Source: an uncultured Planctomycetales bacterium
GTDB taxonomy: Bacteria; Planctomycetota; Planctomycetia; Isosphaerales; Isosphaeraceae
Length of the DNA stretch: 33,048 nt
Reading direction: 5' to 3'
Assembly (NCBI GenBank): GCA_937907525.1
Contig: CALCIB010000003.1
Span: 1 to 33,048, forward strand
The stretch's first letter is position 1, and each line of letters starts with the position of its first letter. Position numbers and translations under genes: made by a program. Of this stretch, positions 23,591 to 31,180 are shown piece by piece. The notes beneath the pieces are model-generated. The model saw nothing but the letters and a program-made list of their open reading frames with translations. It searched no databases and was not told where the DNA came from.

Positions 23591-25399
23591 CTACGAGACC
23601 TCCACCGGCTCGCGGGTCATGAGGCAGACCACGGTGTCGCCGGTCGTCGCCTGGAGCGTTCCGCCCTCGTACTGGGGAATCACGTCGCCGCTCGCCTTCA
23701 CGACGAACACCGGCGCCAGGTGGTCGGAACTCGCGAGCAACTCCTGAAGCCCGAACTGCTCCGAGAGCTTCGTCACCCGCAGGCACTTCTCCCTCCCCGC
23801 GCGGGCGGGGTACTCCTCCAACCAGCGTCTCAACCCCCCGGAGCCGAACCGACGCCCCTCCTGACGCGCGCCGTCGGGCCCGTTGGCGCGCTGCTCCTGT
23901 TCCGGCGGCGCCTGGTACACGTTCAGCGGTCCGAACCGTTCGTGGAAGGTGAGGCAGGCCAGCGCGTTGGCCTCGTCGTTGGGGCACGCGGCGACGAGCC
24001 TGCTGAACGGCGCCAGATCGACCCGTTCCATGAACGCGCGAGAGACCACGTTGCCGCGGAACGCCGGGACGCCCGCGAGCTTCGCCTTGGCGACCGGCGA
24101 CGAGTTGGCGTCGACCACCACGACGTCCACCCCCAGAGCGTGAAGCTCCTTGGCGATCGCCACGATCCCCGGCCTCGCGTTGAAGAAGACCACCCCTTGC
24201 GGGTTGGCGATCCGAAGCTCCATCCACCGCGCCGCCAGCGGCGCGGCCAGGCCGTAGAAGACGACCGTGGCGATGATGACCGTGAACGCGATCGGCACGA
24301 TCCGCTGGCCGTCGGGATACCCCTCCGCCACCAGTTGGATCGAGAAGATCGAGGCGATCGACGCGGCCACGATCCCCCGCGGCGCCAGCAGGCAAAGCAT
24401 CAGCCGGTCGCGATGGTCCAGCGTCGAGCCGGCGGTCGCCACGGCCACCACCAGCGGACGGACCACGCCGATGAGCAAGACCACGAACACGAGCAGGCTG
24501 CCGTCGAACTCGGCGCGCAGTTCCGGCCAGTCGAGCCGCGCGGCGAGCACCACGAAGAGGCAGGCCAGGATCAGTTGCACGAGGTACTCGTTGAACTCCA
24601 GCACGTGCCGGACCACGACGTCCTTCGAGTTCGCCAGCCAGATGCCGAACGTCGTCACGGCGATCAATCCCGACGTCGGCTGGATCAACTCCGAAAGCCC
24701 GTCGACCCCCACCGCCGCGCCGACCGCCGCCAACGGCTGAAGATGATAAGGGACCAGTCCCCCTCGCGACGCCCGACAGTACGTCCAGCCGCAAACCACC
24801 CCCATGAGCGCGCCCAGAAGAAACGTCCGGACGCTGAAGCCGAGGATCGACGTGACGGCCGAAGCGGTCGTCGGCGCGGCCAGCGCGGAGAAGACCAACG
24901 CCGCGAACAGCACCCCGACGGGATCGACGATGATCCCCTCCCACTTGACGATCACCGGCGACTGGCCGCGAAGCCGCAGAAAACGGACCAGGGGCAGGAT
25001 CACGGTCGGCCCGGTGACGGTGAAGATGGCCCCGAGCACCGCCGCCAGGGGGGCGCTGAGGTCAAGCAGGAAATAGGCCAGCATGCTGACCAGGGCGAAC
25101 GTGACGATCACGCCGAGGGTGGTCAATCGAATCACCACCCGTCCCGCGGCGCGGACCTCCCGAAACCGCAGCCCCAGCCCCCCCTCGAACATCACGATCG
25201 CGATTGAGACCGACACCAGGGGCAACAACATGGGGCCGAAAAGCTGGTCCGGCTCCAGCACCCCGGTCATCGGCCCCAGCAGGAGCCCGACGCCCAGAAG
25301 CAGGACGATCGAGGGGATGCCGATCCGATCGGCCAGCATGACCGAGACCGCCCCCGCGGCCACGATCGTCGCGATCGCACTTCGAAGGTCCGTCATCAT
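23591..25399 (-). CDS. CPA1 (NhaP-type) cation/proton antiporter with C-terminal RCK_N domain
   Basis: The 602-residue inner-membrane exchanger has about 12 hydrophobic segments in residues 5-395. Transport-core motifs TGPTVILP (129-136) and EGIIVDPVG with E154 and D159 identify the CPA1/NhaP type that exchanges Na+ or K+ for H+. A Rossmann-type TrkA_N/RCK domain starts near residue 403 (GVVFFNARPGIVAIAKEL, VDVVVVDAN) and reaches about 520. A C-terminal TrkA_C-like part follows, ending VVCLMTREPVEVS, so nucleotide or ligand gating is likely. The start was placed at the ATG-ATG pair (25399) preceded by a G-rich run; upstream codons in the same frame look non-coding. Ion specificity cannot be told from sequence. 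Confidence 0.92.
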   Translation of the reverse strand: MMTDLRSAIATIVAAGAVSVMLADRIGIPSIVLLLGVGLLLGPMTGVLEPDQLFGPMLLPLVSVSIAIVMFEGGLGLRFREVRAAGRVVIRLTTLGVIVTFALVSMLAYFLLDLSAPLAAVLGAIFTVTGPTVILPLVRFLRLRGQSPVIVKWEGIIVDPVGVLFAALVFSALAAPTTASAVTSILGFSVRTFLLGALMGVVCGWTYCRASRGGLVPYHLQPLAAVGAAVGVDGLSELIQPTSGLIAVTTFGIWLANSKDVVVRHVLEFNEYLVQLILACLFVVLAARLDWPELRAEFDGSLLVFVVLLIGVVRPLVVAVATAGSTLDHRDRLMLCLLAPRGIVAASIASIFSIQLVAEGYPDGQRIVPIAFTVIIATVVFYGLAAPLAARWMELRIANPQGVVFFNARPGIVAIAKELHALGVDVVVVDANSSPVAKAKLAGVPAFRGNVVSRAFMERVDLAPFSRLVAACPNDEANALACLTFHERFGPLNVYQAPPEQEQRANGPDGARQEGRRFGSGGLRRWLEEYPARAGREKCLRVTKLSEQFGLQELLASSDHLAPVFVVKASGDVIPQYEGGTLQATTGDTVVCLMTREPVEVS

Positions 25400-25543
25400 C
25401 CCCCCGCCGACGTCCCCCGCCCGTCGCCGACGAAGCCCCGGCCCCGCCCGCGCCACGCGCGAAAACGGGTGATGATAGCACGTCCCGCGCCGTCGGCGAG
25501 AGAGGAGAGATCCGCGAATCCGCGACGCCGACGACCATCCCCC

Positions 25544-25572
25544 CGCGAGGCCGAGGGGTTCGGCTGGCGCGG
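25544..25572 (+). repeat. 29-bp direct repeat, copy 1 (flank of the ADP-ribosyltransferase-like locus)
   Basis: The sequence (starts CGCGAGGCCGAGGGG, ends GGCTGGCGCGG) is identical to 26619-26647 and in the same orientation, 1075 bp apart. The similarity extends about 10 nt further upstream, beginning CCAT, with mismatches. It lies just outside the 3' end of the small partner gene. Confidence 0.85.
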
Positions 25573-25601
25573 TCGCCACCGCGCGCGAACCACCGCGAGG
25601 A

Positions 25602-25916
25602 TCACGTCGTCTTGGAGCCCCGACGAGGACGAGGCCGCTTGCGCTTCGCGAGACGTTCAAGCAATCGAATGCGGTCTTCGGAGAGCTTCCCCGCGCCCGC
25701 GCCTCCCGGTCGGCGGTGATCGGTCGGTTCGTCCCCCGGCTGGGTCTTGTAGGGGACGGCGAGGGTGCCCGCCGCGGTGATCAGACCCAACTCGACGAGG
25801 CCGCGCCGCGCCTGCTCTTGCGTCTTCTCGGCCCTGGCGAGGGCCAGCCCGGCGCCGAACTCACCCAGCGCCGCCGGGTCGATCCGGGGCCCCGACCCCC
25901 GCCGTTCGCCGACCAT
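25602..25916 (-). CDS. Small basic protein overlapping the ADP-ribosyltransferase-like gene, possible partner/antitoxin
   Basis: The 104-residue hydrophilic protein contains RIDPAALGEFGAGLALARAE and then ARRGLVELGLITAAGTL, ending with PYK. This resembles the compact helix-turn found in many short bacterial hypothetical proteins of the type AAxxxLxxAGIxxxxGxLxxxY. The tail (KLSEDRIRLLERLAKRKRPRPR) is strongly basic. ATG 25916 was chosen because the recognised part starts there; a GTG at 25997 would lengthen it to 131 residues but lies inside conserved codons of the upstream gene. It overlaps the end of the ADP-ribosyltransferase-like gene by 56 nt in another frame. Such overlap suggests joint translation. 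A role as antitoxin or immunity partner is inferred from position only. Confidence 0.55.
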   Translation of the reverse strand: MVGERRGSGPRIDPAALGEFGAGLALARAEKTQEQARRGLVELGLITAAGTLAVPYKTQPGDEPTDHRRPGGAGAGKLSEDRIRLLERLAKRKRPRPRRGSKTT

Positions 25917-26493
25917 GGCGACCGTCTTCACGGACGTGCCAGACCGCGAGGACGCTCCTCGGATTCCTAACGCAGATTTGAATATGCGTCTCTTCACTGA
26001 TCCAGCTCCCCTTGACGACCCTACGCGCCCCGGAAAGGGGATAATAAACCGCCCTTGCCGTGTCGAGAGGCCGGTTCGCTCGCTCCAGATGACCGTACAT
26101 GTAATTGAAGACGGCGCAGTCCAGACGCTTGTGGGTACGGAAGTTCCGCGGCGGGGCGACCTTCGCCCTCGCGTAATCGTCCAGCAGGGCCCTGGAGAAC
26201 TCCCGAAAGACCGTCACGTTCCCAGGATCGACCAGATCGAGGCGGTTCCCCAGCCTGATGACCGCGCCGACCACCGCCGGACGGCCGAACCGCTTGTAAT
26301 CGCGCGACCAACGCCACGCCTGCTTGAAGGCGTGCTCCCAGAAGTAGACGCCCTTCCCGAACCACTCGTTGTCGGCGTCGCTGGGCTGGAATTCCTCGCC
26401 GGAAACCAACCGCTCCGCCGCCGCCATGTCCGTGCCATGGTAGCCGATCACGGTTCGATGGTGATCGGAATAGTCGATGGCTTGGGACGGCAA
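25861..26493 (-). CDS. ADP-ribosyltransferase-like protein (H-Y-E type), putative toxin
   Basis: The 210-residue protein has H19 in VIGYHGTD, Y50 in GKGVYFWEHA and a late acidic motif SEETHIQICVRNP (E167/E168). This order of H, Y and E is the pattern of the diphtheria-toxin-like ADP-ribosyltransferase fold, close to DUF3990-like proteins found in toxin loci. LDCAVFNYMYG near 124-134 is another conserved segment of this group. The start is a TTG at 26493 with GAGGGA 6 nt upstream; the first internal ATG would cut off H19. The last 25 residues are Arg/Gly-rich and run into the partner gene. Codons such as AGG, TAT, GTT and CAT are far commoner than in neighbouring genes, a sign of acquisition. 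The target molecule is unknown. Confidence 0.65.
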   Translation of the reverse strand: MPSQAIDYSDHHRTVIGYHGTDMAAAERLVSGEEFQPSDADNEWFGKGVYFWEHAFKQAWRWSRDYKRFGRPAVVGAVIRLGNRLDLVDPGNVTVFREFSRALLDDYARAKVAPPRNFRTHKRLDCAVFNYMYGHLERANRPLDTARAVYYPLSGARRVVKGSWISEETHIQICVRNPRSVLAVWHVREDGRHGRRTAGVGAPDRPGGAG

Positions 26494-26618
26494 GTTCGAT
26501 CCCTCGCGAAAACCGAGTCGCGACTTCTTCGTCCAATCATACCACGAGGCCCGCGCCGCATGAACTCGTCATGGCCTCGCCCGACGCCGTCGCGCCGCGG
26601 TGCCGGGAGCCATGCTCT

Positions 26619-26647
26619 CGCGAGGCCGAGGGGTTCGGCTGGCGCGG
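26619..26647 (+). repeat. 29-bp direct repeat, copy 2
   Basis: This is identical to 25544-25572 in the same orientation. It lies about 125 bp upstream of the TTG start of the ADP-ribosyltransferase-like gene and 80 bp before the small disordered-protein gene. The two copies bracket the ADP-ribosyltransferase-like locus. No gene is seen in 26494-26727. Confidence 0.85.
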
Positions 26648-26727
26648 GGCTTGCGGGATTCGACGCGTGGTCGGGGAACGCCTCGACTTGCTTGATCGAG
26701 GGTCGCCAACACTTGGGAGGACGCGCC

Positions 26728-26997
26728 ATGTCCAGCACGGGAAGACGCAAGGGGAACGATTCGACCAGCAGCGGCCACGGCGCGCTGGGGATGGGCGGGC
26801 AACCGTCCGACAAGCCCAGGGACGCCGCCGGCGGCGGCCGGGCCGAGCTTGACGACGACCGCGGCGGCGGGACCGGCCCGATCCCAGGGGCGAGCGGCCA
26901 CGCCCGGGACGACGTCTCCGCCGGAAACGTCGCGGGCGTGAAGGGGGACAAGGCCATCGACCAGGAGATCCAGACGGAGGTCGAGAAGCGGGACTGA
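26728..26997 (+). CDS. Small hydrophilic, probably disordered protein
   Basis: The 89-residue protein is rich in Gly, Asp, Ser, Lys and Arg, with no hydrophobic core (MSSTGRRKGNDSTSSGHG, later DDDRGGGTGPIPGASGH, ending DQEIQTEVEKRD). GGGAGG lies 7 nt before ATG 26728, so it is probably a real gene. It faces the DUF892 gene, with stop codons 76 bp apart. The composition resembles stress-related hydrophilins; that is only an analogy of composition. Confidence 0.6.
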   Translation: MSSTGRRKGNDSTSSGHGALGMGGQPSDKPRDAAGGGRAELDDDRGGGTGPIPGASGHARDDVSAGNVAGVKGDKAIDQEIQTEVEKRD

Positions 26998-27073
26998 GCA
27001 TGCTCCCGCCGCGCCCCGAGGGCCCGCCCGTTGATCGTCTCCGGGCCGGGCCCCGATCGCGGCGGCGCGGCGT

Positions 27074-27562
27074 TTAGGCCGCCTCGATGTTGATCGTGGT
27101 CTCGGCGAGTTGGGTGAGGGCCTCGTCGGTCTCCTCCTCCTCGGCCAGGGTCTGCTTCAGGAGCTTGAGGACGTCGCGCTCCTTGAGTTGCTTGGCGTAG
27201 GCGCAGACGGTGCCGTAGGCGGCCATCTCGTAGTGCTCGACCCGCTGCGCCGCGGCGATGAGGGCGGCGTCCTTGACCGCGGGCTCGGCGTCCTCCTTGA
27301 TGGTCTCCTGACCCTCGGCGACCAGCCCCTGCATCGCCTTGCAGGGCTTCTTCCTCGGTTTCTCGTCGAGCAGCTCGAACACCTGTTCGAGTCGCGTCAC
27401 ATGCTCCTCGGTCTGGGCCAGGTGTCGCTCGAAGGCGGTCTTCAAGTCGGGTGACGAGGCCGCCTTGGCCATCTTGGGGAGGGCCTTGGTGATCTGGGTC
27501 TCGGCGTCGTGGATGTCGCTGATCTGCTCGATGAGCAGGTCGCGGAGGCTCTCAAGCTTCAT
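27074..27562 (-). CDS. DUF892 (YciE/YciF-type) ferritin-like stress protein
   Basis: This 162-residue four-helix protein of the DUF892 family starts MKLESLRDLLIEQISDIHDA, the standard family opening. Acidic and histidine residues that could form a ferritin-like di-metal site are visible: E/D in helix 1 (DIHDAETQ), E72-type residues in helix 2 (AQTEEHVTRLEQVF), EHYEMAAYG in helix 3 and AEEEETDE in helix 4. Members are induced by osmotic and general stress; metal binding is expected but the activity is unknown. AGGAAGGA upstream of ATG 27562 gives a certain start. It faces the small hydrophilic gene, and such small stress genes are often neighbours of DUF892. Confidence 0.92.
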   Translation of the reverse strand: MKLESLRDLLIEQISDIHDAETQITKALPKMAKAASSPDLKTAFERHLAQTEEHVTRLEQVFELLDEKPRKKPCKAMQGLVAEGQETIKEDAEPAVKDAALIAAAQRVEHYEMAAYGTVCAYAKQLKERDVLKLLKQTLAEEEETDEALTQLAETTINIEAA

Positions 27563-27885
27563 GGCTGGTCCTTCCTGAGTGGGTGGGGCCTGGGAAACGC
27601 AATTCGGTCCCCGAAGTCGGCGCGCCTCGGCCGCGTTCTCGTCGTTCTCGTCGCGGACTCTCGCGAGCCGGGCGGTCTTCTCGCGCCGTCGCGCTCCATC
27701 GATCTCGGCGCCCGAGCCGATGCAAATCGTGGGCCCTCGTCGTCCGTATCCTCGGCCGTCGCCGCCGCGACGCCGCTCGGGTGTGAATTCGAGATTGACT
27801 GACGCGGCCGGAATGCCGAAAGCTAGGGAAGACGCAAGGAGTTTTCGAGGGATCGGTCCCGAGGCGAGCGAAAGGATCCGGCGCG
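27563..27885. other. Intergenic region without a recognised feature
   Basis: These 323 bp separate the divergent DUF892 and AP-superfamily genes and must hold both promoters. Short open frames exist but have arginine/serine-rich shadow-like composition and no ribosome-binding site. The segment near 27775-27835 is slightly richer in A/T. AAAGGA at 27871-27876 serves the downstream gene. No repeat element or hairpin of the dispersed families is present. Confidence 0.4.
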
Positions 27886-29565
27886 ATGAAAGTCATGGTG
27901 ATCGGGCTGGACGGGGCGACCTGGGACGTTCTGGGGCCTCTGGCCGCCGAGGGATCCCTACCCAATATCCAGCGACTGCGCGATCAAGGCGCTTCGGGCG
28001 AGTTGCGCTCGGTCTTCCCGCCGCTCAGCCCGGTCGCCTGGACCGGCGTCATGACCGGCAAGAACTCCGGCAAGCACGGCGTCTTCGAGTTCCTGGAACA
28101 CGATCACGACCCCATGAAGGGGAAGGTCAACTCCTCGCGCGCCATCCGCGCCGAGTTGCTTTGGGAGATTCTCGCCCGCCACGGCAAGCGGACCATCGCC
28201 GGCGGCGTGCCGATGAGCTACCCGCCGCGCCCCGCGGCGGACTTCCCCGGCTTCTACCTGGGCGACTTCCTCAGCCCGGAGAACGCCCCCGACTTCGCCA
28301 GCGACCCGGCCCTCCTCGCCGAGCTTGAAAAGGCCGTCGGTCCCTATCGCGCGTGGTCGACCTCGATCCACGACGGCAAGAACGAGGAGGCCGTCATCGA
28401 CGACCTGACGGCGTTCCTCGACCAGCATTTAAAGACGATCGCCTTCATGATGGGCAGGGTCCCATCCTGGGACCTCCTGATGTTCGACCTCATGGCCACC
28501 GACCGTTTCGGCCACGAGCTCTGGCACGCCTGGGACACCTCCCACGCCGCCGCCAGGGGGGACGAGAAGCGCCTGGAGGCCCTCCGCCCCAAACTCCTGG
28601 AGTTCTGGAAGACGCTCGACCGCGGCCTGGGGACGATCTTCGAGAAGGCCGACTCGGATACCGCGTTTTTGCTCATCAGCGACCACGGCTTCGGGCCGAT
28701 CGAGCACTACGTCAACTTCAACGTCTGGCTGCTGGAGAAGGGATACATCGCGCTTAAGAAGGGCTTCTACGTCAAGCAGAAGCACTGGTTCTACCGTCGC
28801 GGCGTGACTCCCGAGTGGTTCTACGGGCTGATGAGCAAGTGGGGGATGGCGAACCATCGCGTGACCCGTTTCCGCGGCAAGCAGGACAGTTGGATCGACC
28901 GCCTGGGCGAGAAGGCGTTCCTCTCCCGCGAGCATATCGACTGGTCGCGAACCCGCGCCTACGCCCAGGGGAACTTCGGCCAGATCTTCCTGAACCTCAA
29001 GGGCCGGCAACCCCAGGGGTGCGTCGACCCCGACGACGCTCGGGCGCTCCTGGACGAGATCAAGGCCGGGTTGACGGAGGTCGCCGACCCCGCCACCGGC
29101 GCGCGGCTGGTGGACCGCGTCCACGAGGCGGCCGAGCTTTACCACGGCCCCCACGCCGAGAAGGCCCCGGACCTCACCGTGGTGCTGAAGGACTGGAGGT
29201 ATCGGACCATCGGCCTGCACGACTTCACGACCCACAAGGTCGTCGCGCCCGCCTTCGGCCCCACCGGCGACCACCGAATGGAAGGCGTCCTGATCGCCGG
29301 CGGCCCCGGCATCCAGCCCCATGCGGAGCCGCGCGGCGCGAACCTCCTCGACATCGCGCCGACGGTCCTCCACCTGCTGGGGCTCCCCGTCCCCGCCGAC
29401 ATGGACGGCCGCGTCATTTCCGAAATCCTGGCCCCCGAACTGGCCGCCACCGCCGACCGCCGCGAGGACCGCGACGACGATTCCGACGCCGCCTCCTCCC
29501 ACTCCTACGTCGAGGAGGACGAGGCCGCCATCCAGTCCCGCCTGGCCGACCTGGGCTATTTGTGA
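27886..29565 (+). CDS. Alkaline-phosphatase superfamily phosphohydrolase (type I phosphodiesterase/nucleotide pyrophosphatase-like)
   Basis: The 559-residue protein has the AP-superfamily metal sites: IGLDGATWD at the N-terminus (D9), the nucleophile region VAWTGVMTGKNSGKHG (Thr near residue 54), DLMATDRFGHELWHA near 200-215 (D and H), SDHGFGPIEHYV near 265 and a late His in GDHRMEGV near 465. The type matches predicted AP-superfamily phosphohydrolases or phosphomutase-like proteins often found near cell-surface polysaccharide genes. There is no signal peptide, in contrast to the sulfatases nearby, so it is cytoplasmic or membrane-peripheral. The C-terminal 40 residues are very acidic (DREDRDDDSDAASSH). 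The substrate is not known. Confidence 0.88.
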   Translation: MKVMVIGLDGATWDVLGPLAAEGSLPNIQRLRDQGASGELRSVFPPLSPVAWTGVMTGKNSGKHGVFEFLEHDHDPMKGKVNSSRAIRAELLWEILARHGKRTIAGGVPMSYPPRPAADFPGFYLGDFLSPENAPDFASDPALLAELEKAVGPYRAWSTSIHDGKNEEAVIDDLTAFLDQHLKTIAFMMGRVPSWDLLMFDLMATDRFGHELWHAWDTSHAAARGDEKRLEALRPKLLEFWKTLDRGLGTIFEKADSDTAFLLISDHGFGPIEHYVNFNVWLLEKGYIALKKGFYVKQKHWFYRRGVTPEWFYGLMSKWGMANHRVTRFRGKQDSWIDRLGEKAFLSREHIDWSRTRAYAQGNFGQIFLNLKGRQPQGCVDPDDARALLDEIKAGLTEVADPATGARLVDRVHEAAELYHGPHAEKAPDLTVVLKDWRYRTIGLHDFTTHKVVAPAFGPTGDHRMEGVLIAGGPGIQPHAEPRGANLLDIAPTVLHLLGLPVPADMDGRVISEILAPELAATADRREDRDDDSDAASSHSYVEEDEAAIQSRLADLGYL

Positions 29566-29693
29566 GTCGTTCCCGTCCGGCCCCGCTCGTGATCCTGGTG
29601 AAGAGGCCAGCCGTCACGGAACGCGGGGGCGGCCCTATGGCCCTCCACTCTTCGCGAAGGGGGGAGACGGACCTCGGCCCGCCGCGCCGCGCT

Positions 29694-31043
29694 TCAGGGC
29701 GTCGTCGCCTTGGACGTCCTCCCCGCCCAGTCGGCGTGGATCTTCGAGAGTCGCTCGACGATCTCGGGGTGGTCGGCGGCGAGGTTCCTGGACTCGCCGG
29801 GGTCGGTTTCGAGATCGGCGAGGAAGAGGGCGTCGGGGCCCTGGAGGGGCTTGTTCTGGTCGTCGCGGCCGTTGCGGACGAGTTTCCAGCGGCCCTCGCG
29901 GACGGCGTCCTGACCGGCGGACGACCACGACAACGACTCGCGCGGCAAGGGGGCGTCGGCGGTCAACACGGCGGCCAGGTCGGTCCCCTCGAAGGCGCCC
30001 GGCTCGGCCCGTCCGCCGGCCGCGGCCAGGATCGTCGGCGCCAGGTCGAACGTGCAGGCGATCTGCTCGCGAGTGGCGCCCGCGGGGACGACGCCCGGAC
30101 GACGGACGATGCAGGGAACGCGCAGGCCGCCTTCGAAGAGGCTGAACTTGTGGCCGCGGAAGGGGCCGTTGTCGCCGACGGGGCCGTCGCCGCGAAGCTC
30201 GGCCGTCGCGCCGTGGTCGCTGAGGAAGACGACCAGCGTCCGCTCGGCCAGCTTGCGCTCGTCGAGGGCCGCCAGCACCGTCCCGACGCTCTCGTCGACC
30301 GCGGCCAGCGTCCCGGCGTAACGGGCGCGCGAGCGGTTCGGCAGACGGTCGAACTTCCTCATCAGCCGTTGCGGGGCTTGTAGCGGGTAGTGCGGCAGGT
30401 TGTACGCGACGTAAAGGAGGAACGGGCCGTCGCGGTGCTCGTCGACGAACCGGACGGCCTCGCGGGTGACCAGATCGGTGAGGTACGCGCCGTCCTCGTG
30501 GACCTCGCGGTCGTCGCGACGGAGGTCGTGGACGTGGGGGGCCTGCCAGTAGAACGTGTGGCTGAAGTTGTCGACGCAGCCGGCGAGGAAGCCGAAGAAG
30601 AGGTCGAACCCCTGGCCGTTGGGGTCCGCGCCGGCGTCCGACCCCAGATGCCACTTGCCCACCGCGCCGGTCGCGTAGCCCAGCGGCTTGAGACGCTCGG
30701 CGATCGTGAGCCGATCCGCCGGCATCCCCGGCTCGCCGGGATACGACGACACGTTCCCCGGCACCCCCGCGGCCTGGGACGACAAGCCGGTAAGCAAGGC
30801 CGCTCGCGACGCCGAACAGACCGGCGCGGCGGAATACCAGGAAGTGAACCGCGCGCCCTGGGTCGCCAGGCGGTCGATGTTCGGCGTTTGCAGGTCCCTG
30901 GATCCGTAGCAGCCGAGGTCGCCGTAGCCCTGGTCGTCGGTCAGGAAGATCACGACGTTGGGGCGGTCGGCCGTCGCCTCGGCGGCGGCGAGGGACGCGG
31001 CCGGGACGGCGAAAACCGCCGCGGAGAGGATCGAAAATCGCAT
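29694..31043 (-). CDS. Secreted sulfatase with CSASR maturation motif
   Basis: The 449-residue protein has a signal peptide (residues 1-21, cleavage after LAAA). Metal-binding aspartates are in FLTDDQGYGD (D36, D37). The formylglycine site is CSASR with C76. AVGKWHLGSD near 135, VAYNLPHYP near 215, LSDHGATAEL near 280 and GGLRVPCIVRRPG near 310 are further sulfatase landmarks. ATG 31043 follows AAGGAG at 7 nt; an in-frame ATG at 31151 would add a non-signal leader and is rejected. The protein acts outside the cytoplasm on a sulfated substrate. It is divergent from the next sulfatase, with 137 bp between the two starts, which may allow shared control. Confidence 0.94.
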   Translation of the reverse strand: MRFSILSAAVFAVPAASLAAAEATADRPNVVIFLTDDQGYGDLGCYGSRDLQTPNIDRLATQGARFTSWYSAAPVCSASRAALLTGLSSQAAGVPGNVSSYPGEPGMPADRLTIAERLKPLGYATGAVGKWHLGSDAGADPNGQGFDLFFGFLAGCVDNFSHTFYWQAPHVHDLRRDDREVHEDGAYLTDLVTREAVRFVDEHRDGPFLLYVAYNLPHYPLQAPQRLMRKFDRLPNRSRARYAGTLAAVDESVGTVLAALDERKLAERTLVVFLSDHGATAELRGDGPVGDNGPFRGHKFSLFEGGLRVPCIVRRPGVVPAGATREQIACTFDLAPTILAAAGGRAEPGAFEGTDLAAVLTADAPLPRESLSWSSAGQDAVREGRWKLVRNGRDDQNKPLQGPDALFLADLETDPGESRNLAADHPEIVERLSKIHADWAGRTSKATTP

Positions 31044-31180
31044 GATCGCTCCTTGATTCGTAAGGAAGGGGAACCCGCCACCATCTTGACCGCGCCGGAG
31101 GATCGATGCGACAACCGTGAAACATCGAACGCCGGAAAGCACGGATTTCACCCTCGGCCGCGAGGGAGGGGAGGTCGCTC

